From: Lycorma delicatula
Lineage: Eukaryota > Arthropoda > Insecta > Hemiptera > Fulgoridae
Direction: 5' to 3'
Assembly (NCBI RefSeq): GCF_047948215.1
Contig: NC_134465.1
Span: 16,574,022-16,638,021 of the forward strand
Length of the DNA: 64,000 nt
Shown here: positions 1-12,033 of the stretch, piece after piece
Layout of the letters: the number at the start of each line of letters is the position of its first letter
How positions within the stretch are numbered: the first letter of the stretch is position 1
Notes under the pieces: model-generated
Told to the model about the DNA's origin: nothing
The model's database searches: none
What the model saw: only the letters and a program-made list of their open reading frames with translations
Position numbers and translations under genes: made by a program

Positions 1-268
1 GTCGCGCGATCGAGCAAAATTAAAAAAAAACACACATCAATATACAGAAATGATCGTGCCAAATTTCATTCAAATCGGTCCATCAGATCTGGGAGACATT
101 AAGCAAAATACGGAATCACAGACGTTAGTGCGTTCTGTCGGAATTTTTCAATGCTGATAGTATTTTTTCGTTGGGGGCGGGGTTCATGAAAAGCAAGATC
201 TGCAAACACACCGAGAAAACTTTACAAAAAATTTTAGCCTATTGTAGTACTTTCCCTTATTCAGTAAA
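1..268. other. Unclassified, possibly transposon-derived segment
   Basis: No open frame of note. The phrase around 55-90 (a 'tgccaaatttcattcaaatcgg' type stretch) is of a kind often seen inside degraded insect transposons. A 'tactttccct'-type motif near 250 recurs in the inverted-repeat element at 37.6-38.8 kb. Family assignment is not possible by eye. Confidence 0.25.
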
Positions 269-318
269 CTGTTAGCTAGCTAGCTAACAGTTCCGGCTAT
301 ACAGTTATAGCCGGAACT
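269..318. repeat. Two adjacent perfect palindromes
   Basis: Positions 269-290 form a perfect 22-base palindrome with half-site CTGTTAGCTAG. It is followed directly by a hairpin with a 13-base stem (289-301 pairing with 306-318, AGTTCCGGCTATA) around the 4-base loop CAGT. Seen directly. Function unknown; possibly the terminal hairpins of a transposon end. Confidence 0.8.
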
Positions 319-1564
319 ATATAACCGGAAAGGAAAAAATTTCTGACTAGAATAATTAATACCGTAATAAAGTAATGTTTTGAAAACTGTTGACCGAAAA
401 TATAAAAATTGCGGAGATAAATGAGAAAAGATTTTTACCGTAAAGAATTGATTATGCACGTACATAGTATGTTATTTCCGAATTATTGTCGTTTTATGTA
501 AAAAAGAACAATTTTCTTAAATATTTTTTATTAGGTTTTTAAAGAAAAAATTTTAGTTATAAATTAAAATATTATAGGTTAACAGAAAGTGTAATTTTTT
601 TCTTCATTATTATTATCCAAATTAATTATCCATTAAAACTTATGGACAAAGATATAACACTACAGTTGTATAGATCGTAATGAATTTAATCGACGAACGA
701 TAAAAACAAGATGTCACATATTTTTAAATTTTTCTTAGTATTAGGGAACGTAAGATAGAGTACTGCCAGCGTAATGAACTAAACGATTCTACGCGGAGAT
801 GGCCGAGTGGAGCCGAAGTGTACAAAAGCGTACTTATGAGTTTAGTTGTTTGTGTAGCAGTGTTCTTACATGTTACTGTTTTGTTGAATTTTAAATTTCT
901 TTTTCTTTGTGTGCGTTTAAATAGCTATTTATTACAAACTGCAACTTTAATACGAAGGTAGTTTATTATATTTAACTGTTATTTATTTCTAATTAATATA
1001 TTTGATTTAGTCGCTAGTAATACGGTAATAGGCATATGAGCACCAAATCATAGATGGTGGACAATCCGCCATCTTGGAATCAAAAAGAAAAAAACACGAT
1101 GAAAGTCGTTTGAAGACCGAGTTTTGAAAAGAAGTGATCACAAAGCGCGATTAAAATTATTTCAAACGCTTTTTATTGTTGAATGTTATACCGGAATTAT
1201 TTTTTTGTTTAGATTTTCACGGAAAACGATTAACAAGAAAATACGTATAATAAATTAGGAAATAGGCATAAATAGGAAATGCCTACAAATATCATTACGT
1301 TAATTTAAAATTTTTAAATTGTTAATTTTTAAAAATTTTCAAATACTTCTTTCAATTAAACTTTATAATTTGATTACTTTTTCATTTGTAATTAATTCTA
1401 TCTTTTACTTTAAAAAAGGTCTACAATTTCAAAAAAAAAAAAAAAGAGTGAAATATACGTTCGTTGAGGTACCACCTCGGTACAAGGAAGAATGCCGTAA
1501 ACCGCATCCAGTTATCTTAATCATAAAAAAAAGTTATAAGGGGGTAAGTTATTTTTCAGCCATC

Positions 1565-1566
<2 letters not shown>
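319..1566. other. AT-rich non-coding stretch
   Basis: No protein-like open frame, RNA gene or repeat was recognised. A 'gagatggccgagtgg' string near 798 resembles a tRNA A box but has no B box or cloverleaf around it. Confidence 0.5.
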
Positions 1567-1647
<81 letters not shown>

Positions 1648-1667
1648 GATATATATATATATATATA

Positions 1668-1754
<87 letters not shown>
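1567..1754. repeat. Compound (TA)n / (TG)n microsatellite
   Basis: Three long (TA)n runs, separated by 'cctga' spacers, pass directly into about 35 TG repeats and a short CG/TG tail. The TA runs are self-complementary and could extrude cruciforms. Apparent reading frames here (poly Tyr-Ile, poly His-Thr) are only translations of the repeat. Confidence 0.95.
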
Positions 1755-1782
1755 ATATATTGAGAAGTAGTAGATATAGCCT

Positions 1783-1975
1783 TGTTCAAACTCAAGCCGA
1801 CCGTTCCTGAGATGCGTTATTAATTGAACCCTAACCGGCCAAACTATTCCACTGCCTAGTATTCAAATCCTTCTGAAAGTAACTCACCTTTACTGGAATT
1901 TGAAACTGAGAATCTTCGACTTCGAAAATCAGCTGTTAAACAGCTGATTTTGGGAGCCGTATAACCAATAAAACC
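1783..1975 (-). mobile_element. tRNA-derived SINE, family 2 (copy 1)
   Basis: On the minus strand the order is: a palindromic head with 'aaaatcagctg' and its complement (1925-1935 / 1941-1951, 5-base loop), a B-box-like 'gtttcaaattcc', a 'taaaggtgagtta' segment, and a tail motif 'ggttcaattaa...catctcaggaa'. The same order recurs at 37.2, 41.9 and 46.2 kb, which defines the family. The RNA polymerase III box is degenerate, so this copy is probably old. Confidence 0.6.
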
Positions 1976-3243
1976 GATTAATTTTATAATTCTTTGAAAT
2001 TTGTTACGAAAAATTCAAATATTTATCTAAAATAGAATAGAGCTACAAAAAAGCTAACGTTCATAAAAAAAAAGCTGCGAAACAACTTAGCAAGATTACT
2101 TTTGACCGTGAGCTAAGGCTATTTCTGAATTTACCGAAATATGAATTATCTTTATGGCTTTTAAGCTGTATATACACGTTCATAAAAAAATAAATAAAAC
2201 TTCAACTCCTAAATCATTTCTAAATATAGTTTTATGTTTAAATAGAGTCGGCGAAAATTTTTTAATAGATTTTATTGACATAATATTTAAATATCAGAGT
2301 AGCATCAGGTTTTACATTATAAAACTGTAACAATTGAGTACTAAGAAACGATAATAAAAATATCTTCTAATCTTCTGGGAATAAAGTGTCATTTTTCCGT
2401 TAATATAAGTTTTCCACTAATTTTTTGGATAAAATTTAAACGCGAGTAACAACACATTTCCTCCAAAAAAAAAAAAAATAAAATAAATAAGAAATTATTG
2501 AAAACGATGCTAAAACCTTAAAAAACATAGTGAAAAATTAATAAAAACATTGGAGTCGATAATATTCATTTTTAATCCGGTTAAAAAGAATGGCAAATTA
2601 ATATTTTGGATTTCTATTTCTCTGTTTTAGTTTTAAAAATTCTCTCTATCTAACCGGTTAGGTTTGTTAGCCCGAGCAGACTTACCGCTTGATTTAGTTC
2701 ACGTTTGTTAACTGACTAATATTTGCGAGTGAGTATTCGAACAGGATTTGATAGATTATCCAATTAACTTATGCTAATTTTCTATTAACATTTTAAATTA
2801 TTTTCTGGTGTAATTTTAACAAAAATATCGTCATATCTGTATATATAACAAGAATTGCTTGTCGATAAATTTGAAATACTTTCGTTAAAAAAAAGTTATG
2901 ATTCGTAATCCTCGATCGTACACGTACTCTCGTTAACGCACACGTAGTACTTAATCTCCTCTTGCTCCATTTAAGTTAGAGTCTAATTAAAATATAATTA
3001 ATCGATTTACATCTATTTCTTGAAATTTCGGAAACAAATTAACGTTAAATGTTTATTGTTAATTAAAAATATTGTACGTTTAACTCGTTATTAATTTTAA
3101 AGAAAATCCTATGAAAGTTAAAAAAATAATCGGCTAACAAAAATTTTCCCGGGTGAACGACTTAAAACAAACTCGACTTGAACCGCGGTTATTTGAGCGT
3201 CAGCAATAACGCTGCTACTATCAGCGCCACTCTTCTCTCGTCG
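1976..3243. other. AT-rich non-coding stretch
   Basis: Nothing recognisable until about 3,170, where GC content and CpG frequency rise just before the candidate first exon at 3,308. Confidence 0.5.
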
Positions 3244-3307
3244 TCAGTTGTAAACTTTTAATTCTTCAACGCACCAGTTTCGTTCTTTGCAGTTCTGTTT
3301 ATCTAAA
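3244..3307 (+). promoter_or_regulatory. Possible core promoter and 5' UTR with TCAGT initiator
   Basis: A GC-richer stretch (about 3,170-3,300) ends in 'cgtcgTCAGTtgt' at 3,244-3,248, matching the arthropod initiator consensus. No TATA box precedes it. A short leader then reaches the ATG at 3,308. Prediction only. Confidence 0.3.
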
Positions 3308-3408
3308 ATGACTTATTCGATCGAGGAAAAATTTCCTATAATCGATGCTTATTTGTGTTTGAATCCTTACAAGAAACGCATGAAATTGTTCGCGTACCTC
3401 GGTAAAAA
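3308..3408 (+). CDS. Candidate first coding exon of an unrecognised gene
   Basis: The ATG sits in a favourable insect context ('ctaaaATGac'). It opens a 33-codon stretch beginning MTYSIEEKFPIIDAYLC and continuing through NPYKKRMKLFAYLGK. The exon would end at 3,408, before a strong donor, 'aaaaa|GTGAGT', leaving phase 2. If that donor is not used, the frame runs only to TGA at 3,410-3,412 and gives a 34-residue peptide. Codon use is balanced and unlike the surrounding poly-A/T, and a possible initiator lies 60 bases upstream. I do not recognise the peptide, and no downstream exon on this strand was found. It could be a short terminal exon of a neighbouring gene, or chance. Confidence 0.35.
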
Positions 3409-3412
3409 GTGA

Positions 3413-4949
3413 GTACACGATTCGGTTAAAAAACGGCACACAACGCGATAAATTTTAAACGAAATACGCGATCTTCCGTTCGGAATTCAGAGGCCGTAAC
3501 CGGGATTCAAAGAAGGATTTCTATTTGAAATATAGGAATTTAATCGGTCCAATAAAACTATACGTAAGTTATCGCAACAAAGCGATATAAAATACACGTC
3601 TTTCCTAACACTCGTCAAGATTTAAATTTGAAACCGCACATTGTATAACCTGATTGCAACAACTTAAGAGACAAATCTAAAACTCTTAATTATTGTGACC
3701 GGCTTCCCAAAAAAAAAACATTGTATATTGACAGATAGACCTTCATTTGTAACTCTCGACCGGAGAGTGATATATAATAATATATAGCATACGTATTTAT
3801 TTTAGTCTTTATTTAAAAGTTGAGTTCTTTACTAGTAGTAATTTGCCGATAACAATTTTTTTTTGTTATCTAATTTTTTGTTTCAGCCAAAACAAAAATG
3901 TAATCGACAATCTTTAGTAACTTTATTTTCTTCCGTCGGTTACTTATTATCAAGAAAAACATTTTCTTTCAATTCCCGGTTAGCTTCTTGCGAGTAGAAA
4001 TTTAATAACCATATAACAGATTACTTCCTCGTTAAATCATTTCTTAATAAATGTTCTTTCTTAATATTTTACTTATAAATCGCTGCTCCTTCATTTATTT
4101 TTTACGGTTTGTATTAGTACTTCTTTATTTTTATCTCAAGTCTAATTTCCCTTAACATTTTTAATATATTTTTTCCATTTTATATTATTAAATACCTTCT
4201 CCAGATCTGTAAATGACGTTGTATACCTGTTTTATCGTTTTTAAACCTCCATTTTACGAATAACCTTCTTCTAAACTAAGTAATAACTAATTATAAATAA
4301 CTTTAATAAAAAGAAATATGTAAAAAAGCACGTAAAGAAATACTAACTAGTAAGTTAATATATAGGTTTGACAGATCCCATAACGGTACAAAAATAATAA
4401 ATACTGAAGAACATTTTTTTTTTTTAAATCTGCTAATAAAATGAAATTATATTAGCCTTAAAGCAAATTATGTGTTTCATTACACAAAGATGGTGGTTAT
4501 TATGTGTAGGTCGGGGTTCCCGTATCTTACAATTTCGGAATATTAAGAACAGTACTGTTATTACGAATTAAAAGAGGTAACCGTATTACAAAAGAATATT
4601 ATTTGTACGTTTTCCTTATCATCGTGTAAATTATACATAATATTCGAAATCTGGTGCGAGTGTATATGTATGTGTGTTATATTTTGTACGATTACGAGCA
4701 CGTAATCAATTATATCCGTAATAATAGTTTTATTGCCTTTTTTAACCGTACATCCAAGTGTAGATAGCGCTTTCAAACTATACATTGTAGCATTATTACG
4801 ATTTTTTAAGGGCGTTAACTTTTGTAATCTTGGTTTTTTTTACGAAAAATGCAACAGCTGCTGTGTAGTTTTTTTTATTAGTTAGCGATTACGTTTGAAA
4901 GATAATAAATATAGAAAAGGGTAGGTCGGATAAAACATGTCGGGTCGGA
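3413..4949. other. AT-rich non-coding stretch
   Basis: No coding or repeat signal recognised. If the 3,308 exon is real, this would be its first intron. Confidence 0.45.
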
Positions 4950-5215
4950 AGAGTGAAGGTAGTCGAGTTTGTTGTTGTATGCTGTTGCATTGTGTTGTGT
5001 ATTTTGTACAGTGACGTCATACAGGGAAGAGGTCATGGCCAAGGTCTTTGCCGATTGCCCCCACCACCTCGCATCTTCTACCTCCCTTCCCGTATTCTGT
5101 ACCGCACCTCGAACTTCGTATTAAAACCACCGTGTAACATTCCCGCCCTTTCCTTTCACCACGGCTTATCTTTCTCTCTGTACGCGCCCGCGCGCTTGTG
5201 TGTAACAACGCATTA
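4950..5215. other. GC-richer segment with CRE palindrome
   Basis: Composition shifts sharply, with C-rich tracts such as 'gattgcccccaccacctcgc'. A perfect TGACGTCA palindrome at 5,012-5,019 matches the CREB/ATF response element. A 142-codon plus-strand frame crosses it, but it lacks an ATG start and has no recognisable domain. The segment could be a distal promoter or the remnant of an exon. Confidence 0.3.
5012..5019. promoter_or_regulatory. TGACGTCA (CRE-like) site
   Basis: An exact CREB/ATF consensus octamer inside a GC-richer patch. An octamer can occur by chance, and no transcript is known to start here. Confidence 0.25.
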
Positions 5216-5940
5216 TTATAAACCAAACCCGACGCATACCTTTATTAATACGTATGTTAACCGATCTGACATGCTGTTAACGAAGTACCTATTGTTCATA
5301 CGATTCAGTATTACACTGATCCGATCGACGTTAATAAAAACTTTATGCGGATGGATGGTGGGTGATACATCTTTAAAATAATCATTTAAAAAAAAGAAGG
5401 CTGAAGTGTTTAATATTAAAATATACTACACTCTCTTAAACGATTAACTGAATGCTTTTTATTTCTCGCAAAATAATTTACATCGTTCCTAATGTAAAAT
5501 ATTATTACGCACGATGTCGATATTATTTAATTTGAAGTTACATCCAAAAGGATACTTAAATTTTTATATTTTTTGTCGACACTATTTCTAAGATTAGTTG
5601 ACTTATTGTTGAAGCTAAAAAAATAGAACGTAAAGCGAGAAATAAGATAATTCTGAGCGTTTTACTTTGTACGAACTACCGGCATATATTAATAAATAAG
5701 ATAACAATTTTTTTTTAAATTGATAAAAACCGCTCAAATTCCCCAAAAAAGTTCTATTTAAAATTTAACTTCTTTCGATTGTTATATAATAATCGTCGTA
5801 GATATTGAGAAATTAATAATTATAAACTAATTAATTACGTGAAAAAAACGACAAAATAATAAATAAACAATACTTACGTAAAATTGGCATTAAGGATTTG
5901 CGAGTATTGTTTATTTTTAAATTAATATTTGTTATTATTC
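5216..5940. other. AT-rich non-coding stretch
   Basis: No coding signal, RNA gene or repeat recognised before the LINE that ends at 5,941. Confidence 0.5.
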
Positions 5941-7330
5941 CTTGGCCGAACCGGTAGGGGAAGACACCCTCCATGTGACGGTTTCGGTCGCTACGCCATC
6001 CCCTTCGTATCTATCTTATGGGCTTTACCGGAGGTCATCTTCACTCGGCATTGATATCTTTCACTCTAGCCTCAGTCGGGATGCCACCGATGCTAATGCC
6101 AAAAGTGACATTTTCATCGGTGTACTACTACTACTATCGTGAACTTATGCAGAGTCATAAATAAGAATGAATGGACTACACGGTAACGAAGGAACTAAAC
6201 TGTTACCCGAATTAGGCAAAGGTGAGTTCAGTACACAACACTAAATATAAAACATAAAGCGTAAAACAATAACTAACAAGAACAATAAAAGTAACGACAC
6301 TAAACAAAATACAAAAAAAAAACAACAGCCACAACAAAAGAAAGCAGAAAAACCCAAGCGGAAATCTGAACCCCCTCAGCATTACTTTCCTTTGCAAGTT
6401 AAGCTATAAAAGTTTCCACAACCGCCCATTCGGCCCATTTCCTCCAAGTAGCACGTAGATCTAACGCCGACCTGATGATATCGAGCCGACAAATAGTCTT
6501 CGTATTTCGCACATTGTTGTAACTCATGCTAAGCGCCATCTAGTTGTCCATATTGAGAACAGATTCCGGAGTCTACCAGGTCGAATTTCTGCAGTCTGTC
6601 TCGAAAAGCGCCACGGAAAGAAAGAAATTGCACCACGTACTTATTAGGGTGTATCCAAGAGGCGTCTCCGGCAAACCAAAAACATTTCGGAAGAGATCAT
6701 GCGTACAACGCCCACCCTCTGCTTCATCCCATCTGGCCTGCCGCAAGGCATCGCCATGTTGTTCAATCTCTAGGATTTACTTTGAAATCAGCTCACTGGA
6801 CTTCTTTGCAACGTAGCGCTGTTGCTTCTCTGACGCAATCAATCGGTTTCACGCCTGCAGTCACCAAGCTCGCCTCCCGTGAAATTGTACGATAACCGCC
6901 CGTAACCGTTAACAATATAAGGTGTTAAGCCATCGATAAAATATCCCGATAGCTTTTAAATTTTAGTCTATTCGCCCAAACAAGTGCCGCATATAGCGTA
7001 ATAGCCGCGTACATGCCCTTATACAGGATAATCATGGTTTTGAAATAAAGACCTCCGATCAGGATTGACCGCACGGCCGATACAAAGGAACGCACGACAT
7101 ATTAAAGGTGTTCCTTAAATTGAAATTTCTCATGAAGAAACATCCCGAACTACTTTTGAACCTGTACGTACTTTATACGCTGGCCTGTCGTCGAAATACG
7201 GACTCGCCGACTCACTGCCAAACTGCCATCGAGGAGCATCATCGTGGTCTTTTCCGGGCTGAACATCATGTTACGTTGATGACTCCACATATTTGTTTTG
7301 TGAAATATCTTCTTAGTATCTACTGATGGT
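5941..7330 (-). mobile_element. R1-like LINE, family B, 5'-truncated and decayed
   Basis: A GC-richer block read on the minus strand. Near 7,150-7,300 it encodes FSPEKTTMMLLDGSLAVSRR and then ISTTGQRIKYVQVQK. This corresponds to the segment after the FADD catalytic box in R1/TRAS-type reverse transcriptases, where the 'KT..MLLKG' pattern is typical. The frame is broken repeatedly toward the 3' end. The 3' terminal 120 bases (5,945-6,040) match 24,950-25,050 closely: both contain 'catgtgatgg/catgtgacgg', 'tcgctacgccatcccct' and 'gggctttaccg'. The two sites are therefore independent insertions of one family. Open frames on the plus strand here are antisense. Confidence 0.65.
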
Positions 7331-7354
7331 GATCGTTTAGCGATCGTAATGGCC
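7317..7354 (+). repeat. Hammerhead-like hairpin motif, copy 1
   Basis: 'tatctaCTGATGGT' is followed by a perfect 5-bp stem GATCG / CGATC (7,331-7,345) with loop TTTAG, and then GTAA. The arrangement CTGA(Y)G, stem, GNAA recurs at 13.66, 15.46 and 57.06 kb. See findings for the ribozyme hypothesis. Confidence 0.5.
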
Positions 7355-7359
7355 ATTTA

Positions 7360-9020
7360 GTTTTAGATTTATATAAACAATTTAAGTGGTTTTTCATTGT
7401 TTTCTTTCTTTTAAATATATTTCAGATAATTATTATAGTCTTTATACTTTTATTGTATTATTATTATTATTACGTTTTCGTAAAAATCATTATAAAGATG
7501 CACGTTTGTTCATATGTTGACAAAGATTCTTTCCAAACCGCTCTGCAATATTTAAAATTTGGCATAAAGTATGGCTTAAAGACACCCCGACCAGAAATTG
7601 CGTCCTCTTCATCTCTAACCCAACATTCTTAAACTTTACCCCAAAACAACTTAAACTTTACCCTTTTTGTCCGAATTCTAATATCGCATCTCGCTAAAAA
7701 TTTTCCGTACCATTTCATTCGTTTTGTCTGTGTATAAGGAGAAATAAAAGAATTAAAGGTATATTTCTGTTTCCCGATTACGAAGCGTCGTTGTGATTTT
7801 TTAAGGGAGCCCTAAAAGATGACACATTTTATACCAGAATATTTGTGGGTATAGTAGTAATTATTTAATAGTGATGACAAGCTTAGCGTTTGATTTAGGA
7901 ACAAAACTGTACGATTTGATTTTGTTGAAATCTATTTCATCATCCCAAATAATTAATTTTAAATCAATTTAATCATCCAAACAGAATTTTTAATCTAATA
8001 AAACCCTCGGCAAAATTTCCCTATATATTCAACAGATACCATCGTTATCGTTAATGGGAATTTTATCCACCCGATCAGCGATATGTTGCTTGAGAAGACG
8101 TAACTTTTATGGTGCTAAGTGTTGCGCTATATATCTCCATCGAAAATGAAATTTGAACTGTCGGTCGAACCAGATATATTTTTCGATACCTTTCCGTCGG
8201 TCACTATTTTTTTAATGACACATTCTTGTTTGTTGATACTTGGATGTTACAATCTACAGGTATAAGCATCACTAGAACTGAAGCGGCAGCCGCGTACGAG
8301 CTCAAAATTGATAAATGTTGCACCAGATATCTATCTAGTGGCTTCAAAAATATCACACGATCGATAAAATTATACGTTTTCTTCACGGATATGAATTTTC
8401 TCTGCACTCTGAGATTCAAACCGATAACTTATTTCTCGTCAACGGTTACTATTCCGTAAGAAATGGAACTTTTCATGACATTTAAAAACTTTTATGAAGT
8501 CTTTAGTCGATCATGATTGTATGTGTCTGACGATTCGATTGGAATTTCAGCGTAGAAAAAATTTTATCAAAATGAACAGTTAAACACGAAAATTTAATAA
8601 TCCATGGGGTATTGAATAATTAGAACCACGGCTTTCATTGAAATCGTCTGCGTTTTCATCGGTTTTAACATCACGATTTGATTTTCGTTCGATAATGCTA
8701 GAAATCCCAACTAAACGCTGTTTATCATTGAAACCATTTTTAAAAGGATTTATCCGTTTGAGTTTCGTTTCGATTCAAAGTGAATTACCATCTTATCGCT
8801 GTTATTACTTCTATACACTCCTTTTTTGAGGTATGAGAATCAGTGTTAATAAGGAAAAGCAGATACGTTTTTTTTCCTTCACAGATTCATGAATATCCCT
8901 TTCGTGTGCCACACGTTCTTATTTTTAATATCCGTGAAGTGCTTCATACCTCAGGTATTCATATTTTATCAATTCTTGTCTGGAGTTAAAAAAAATATAT
9001 CTGTGTTTTAGATTCTAGAT
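7360..9020. other. AT-rich non-coding stretch
   Basis: No coding evidence. A weak inverted pair, 'tgaggtatga' (8,828) and 'tcatacctca' (8,944), brackets about 110 bases and may be a worn MITE. Confidence 0.4.
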
Positions 9021-9021
9021 T

Positions 9022-9049
9022 TCCGACCAGTGTCAAGCCACTGGTCGGA
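9022..9049. repeat. Perfect 11-bp stem-loop
   Basis: TCCGACCAGTG (9,022-9,032) pairs perfectly with CACTGGTCGGA (9,039-9,049) across a 6-base loop. This is GC-rich for the region. Function unknown. Confidence 0.8.
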
Positions 9050-11655
9050 TATCTCCAGTTTCAAATTATTGATGCAAAAAAGTTATCTTTTTAAAATCGT
9101 GAGATGCGTCTAACGAAAGATCGTATTATAGAAAATAATATATATTTTATTATTAAGCTATAAGCAATTTTCTACTTGTCAAGAAAAAATGTATTGAATC
9201 CTACTATTTATTGGATTGTCCGTTTGAAAAAGTTTTAAAAAAGATCCACGACCGTTTTATTTTCTTGTTAATATCGGAAAAACAGGATTTCTAATCAGGT
9301 AACGTAAAGATAATTTTCTTTATTTACGTTAGGACTTTTTTAAAGGCATAATTCGTAATTAGAAATAATTTGTAAAAAAAAAAACTATTGAATTTTCTTT
9401 CAGATTATAGATCTTATAATGATTTATTACGAGATTAAATCGCTACATATGCGATTGTAAACCGTAATGAAAGCTCAGATTTGGTTTTTTCCACGCGAAA
9501 TTAAAAGGATAATTTTTTTCTGTTATTTAGAATTGACTTTTTATAATCAACGATATTTTTTAAATATTTTGATAAGATAAGCCTAATGAATGACGATTAC
9601 GAAATAATTTGGTAATTTTGAAATTTATTGTACACTCCTTCGATAAAACAATTTTAAACGAAGTAACACTAACAGTTAAGTAAAGAGTTAACTGTTAAGT
9701 TGTTGAAAATCTCTTTTCAGATTATTAAATTAGACTACGTTACAAGATGTAGTTCAAATAGGTCAGGGTTTAGATGAAATTAAAGCGAACGGTACCGGTT
9801 TCCAGTTTTAATCGTATGTAATTCTACTAGATGGCAGCATGATCGGGGAAGTACGTGTTTCTGAATTTAACTTTGATGATTATCGTACATATTAGTCTTA
9901 CGATGGAACGTGTAATCTGTTAGTTCTCGATTCGACCTTATTTCCTAATCGATAGTGATTTGTTTATCGTTCAGTTGTTCGAAACTTGAGTACTGCTTTG
10001 AATTCATTTTAATCGATTAAATAAAATGGATCGACAAACATTTTCAGTGACGAATGATTTGATATTTTTTCATAAAAAACTGTTTTTAGCCATCATTTTT
10101 AATAATAACATGTTGAAATAATTATACGGAAATTTAAAAATACCCGCGTTCTTTAGTATAAGGATCTTATCCGTTATCCGAAAGAACGCTGGACCAAAAG
10201 TACCCCCTCCCAAAAAAAAGTTATCGTGTGAAAATTCCTTTAATTCTCGTACCTCTGAAATCTTCGACTAAAATTCACCCGCAAAGGAAAGTTAAAAAAT
10301 AAAATAAAAATGTTCCCGCAAGTTGGAAAAAAGGGAAATATCAAAAAGGTTTTTTATTTTTAAAATTTGAAAATGTTTTTGAAAATTCATCCTAAATAAG
10401 CTCAAAATGTTCATCTTCTAAAATCTTGCCAAGATAGATGCTATCGTTATCGTTAATATTGTTGACAATACTTATAAGTTAGGCAAATATTTATAAACTT
10501 GACTATGAATCGGTGTCTGACTTAGTGACGATGACAAAAATTATTTAGAACATTTTTTTCTGTCGATTAAATGCGAGTGATTATTGGTACTTTATCGGTA
10601 TCCGACAGCCACTTTTTTAAACATCTTCTTCCAAACCGGTGGCAGACACGTAGTTAGGATTTTTTTTCAGATTGGCTAAGGGGGCTGATGACGATGATAA
10701 AATATTAATAATAATGTAAATCATTTTATATTGAAACAGTTTTTATACTTTACTGAGTATACAAAACAAAACACATGTTTAGATTTAATACATAATTTGC
10801 TACGCAAATAAGAATCATAATGTTAGTATATAAATTTTCTTAATCCACATTTATACTTCCTCACAGTTACACATTTACACTTCGATAAAAGTTATTAATT
10901 ATTAGAAAGGTAGTCGTCGATTTTTCTTTCTCGACATAATATCTAAAACTTCAACAGTAATATCTCTATACACTGACGTAGAAACTAACAAACTAACTAA
11001 CAAAGTTCCTTAAAAATTATGGAATTATGGAAGATTTCCATCCCCCGACTTGTTACGCGCAGTCGTTTTGACTCTCTTCATTGTGAAGAAAACGAGCGTT
11101 CATTAGTATATGTTACCGGAAGATATTCTTTTTTTCAGCGATCCAATACTTCTATCGCTTCTAGATCGCATTTTAAATTTAATGATTATCTCCTCGACAG
11201 ATTCAGAACATTTATCGTCTTAATACATCGCTAAGAATTCTGTTCATTCATTTCCTAGACTAGCTAAACCTGGCAAAAGAACTTAGAAACCTTTCGAAAT
11301 TCTTGGAATGCCGTCTAGCTTCCTACGCATGTGTTTGGATCGCGATAAAAAATTGTTGCGTTTCTGGCTTGCGGGATATCCCCAGTAATCGATTATTTTT
11401 ATTGGTATTGCTTCAAAGTGAGCGCGGCGCTCAAACGTCGGGTAACGTTGTTACTCTTGCAGGATCGAGTAACGGCGGGTTAAGGCATATAGAACGGTAT
11501 TAATGACTATGGAGATGATTATGTACAGATATATCTCAAATTTTGTGAAAATACTATTGAGATGTTATACATCTCAATACGAAAATTTGAAACGGTAAAA
11601 ATGAATTTTTTGGACCCGGTTTACTAGATTTAACCCCTGAATGATAAAGTTTAAT
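9050..11655. other. AT-rich non-coding stretch
   Basis: Nothing protein-like or RNA-like recognised. A small hairpin, 'taacgtaaa' with 'tttacgtta', lies at about 9,300-9,331. The short plus-strand frames at 11,019-11,503 show no domain or splice context. Confidence 0.45.
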
Positions 11656-11658
11656 ACT

Positions 11659-11696
11659 TGTCGGGCGATGGGGACTGAAGCCCCCCGTCGCCGGAC
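11659..11696. repeat. GC-rich stem-loop
   Basis: 'GGCGATGGGG' pairs with 'CCCCGTCGCC' (one G-U type mismatch) around a short A-rich loop. It stands out in an AT-rich context, about 60 bases before a terminal-inverted-repeat element. Confidence 0.6.
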
Positions 11697-11749
11697 AATT
11701 TCGGTAGGAGCTATAGCTTCCTTAGCCTCCGCTCGCTGTGTGTGTGACT

Positions 11750-12033
11750 GGGTATTTGGAGGTATTTACAGAGAAACTATAAATATAATCTAACCAAACT
11801 TTACCTACTCTCGCTAGTCAAGGTTAGCGAGCGTAGGCTAAGTTTGGTTAGATTATATTTACAATTCTAAGCAAAATGCTTACATTGGAACTTTCTCAGG
11901 TACATTTGGAAGACCCGTGTTTGAATAAAATTGACGAGTAGAAATAAAAAAGTAGGTTAGCGAGTGAAACGAGAGTAGGTTAAATTTGGTTAGATTATAT
12001 TTATAATTTCTGTGCAAGTACCTCCAAATGCCC
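11750..12033. mobile_element. MITE with about 70-bp terminal inverted repeats
   Basis: The left end 'gggtatttggaggta...' (11,750-11,818) is the inverted counterpart of the right end '...tacctccaaatgccc' (11,966-12,033). Both arms carry 'ataatctaaccaaa' and 'acctactctcg' in the same order. A third copy, reversed, at 11,822-11,865 folds back on the left arm. Both ends are flanked by 'act' (11,747-11,749 and 12,034-12,036), consistent with a 3-base target-site duplication. No transposase; non-autonomous. Confidence 0.75.

Noticed and set aside
798..840. tRNA-Ser/Leu-like 'atggccgagtgg' string
   Set aside because: Only an A-box resemblance; no B box or cloverleaf follows.
1319..1795. Open frames of poly Tyr-Ile and poly His-Thr
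   Set aside because: They are translations of the TA/TG microsatellite.
4953..5381. 142-codon plus-strand open frame with a hydrophobic start
   Set aside because: It has no ATG (opens at GTG), no recognisable domain and no splice context; the frame follows the local GC-rich patch.
6544..6816. 90-codon plus-strand frame
   Set aside because: It is antisense to the family B LINE.
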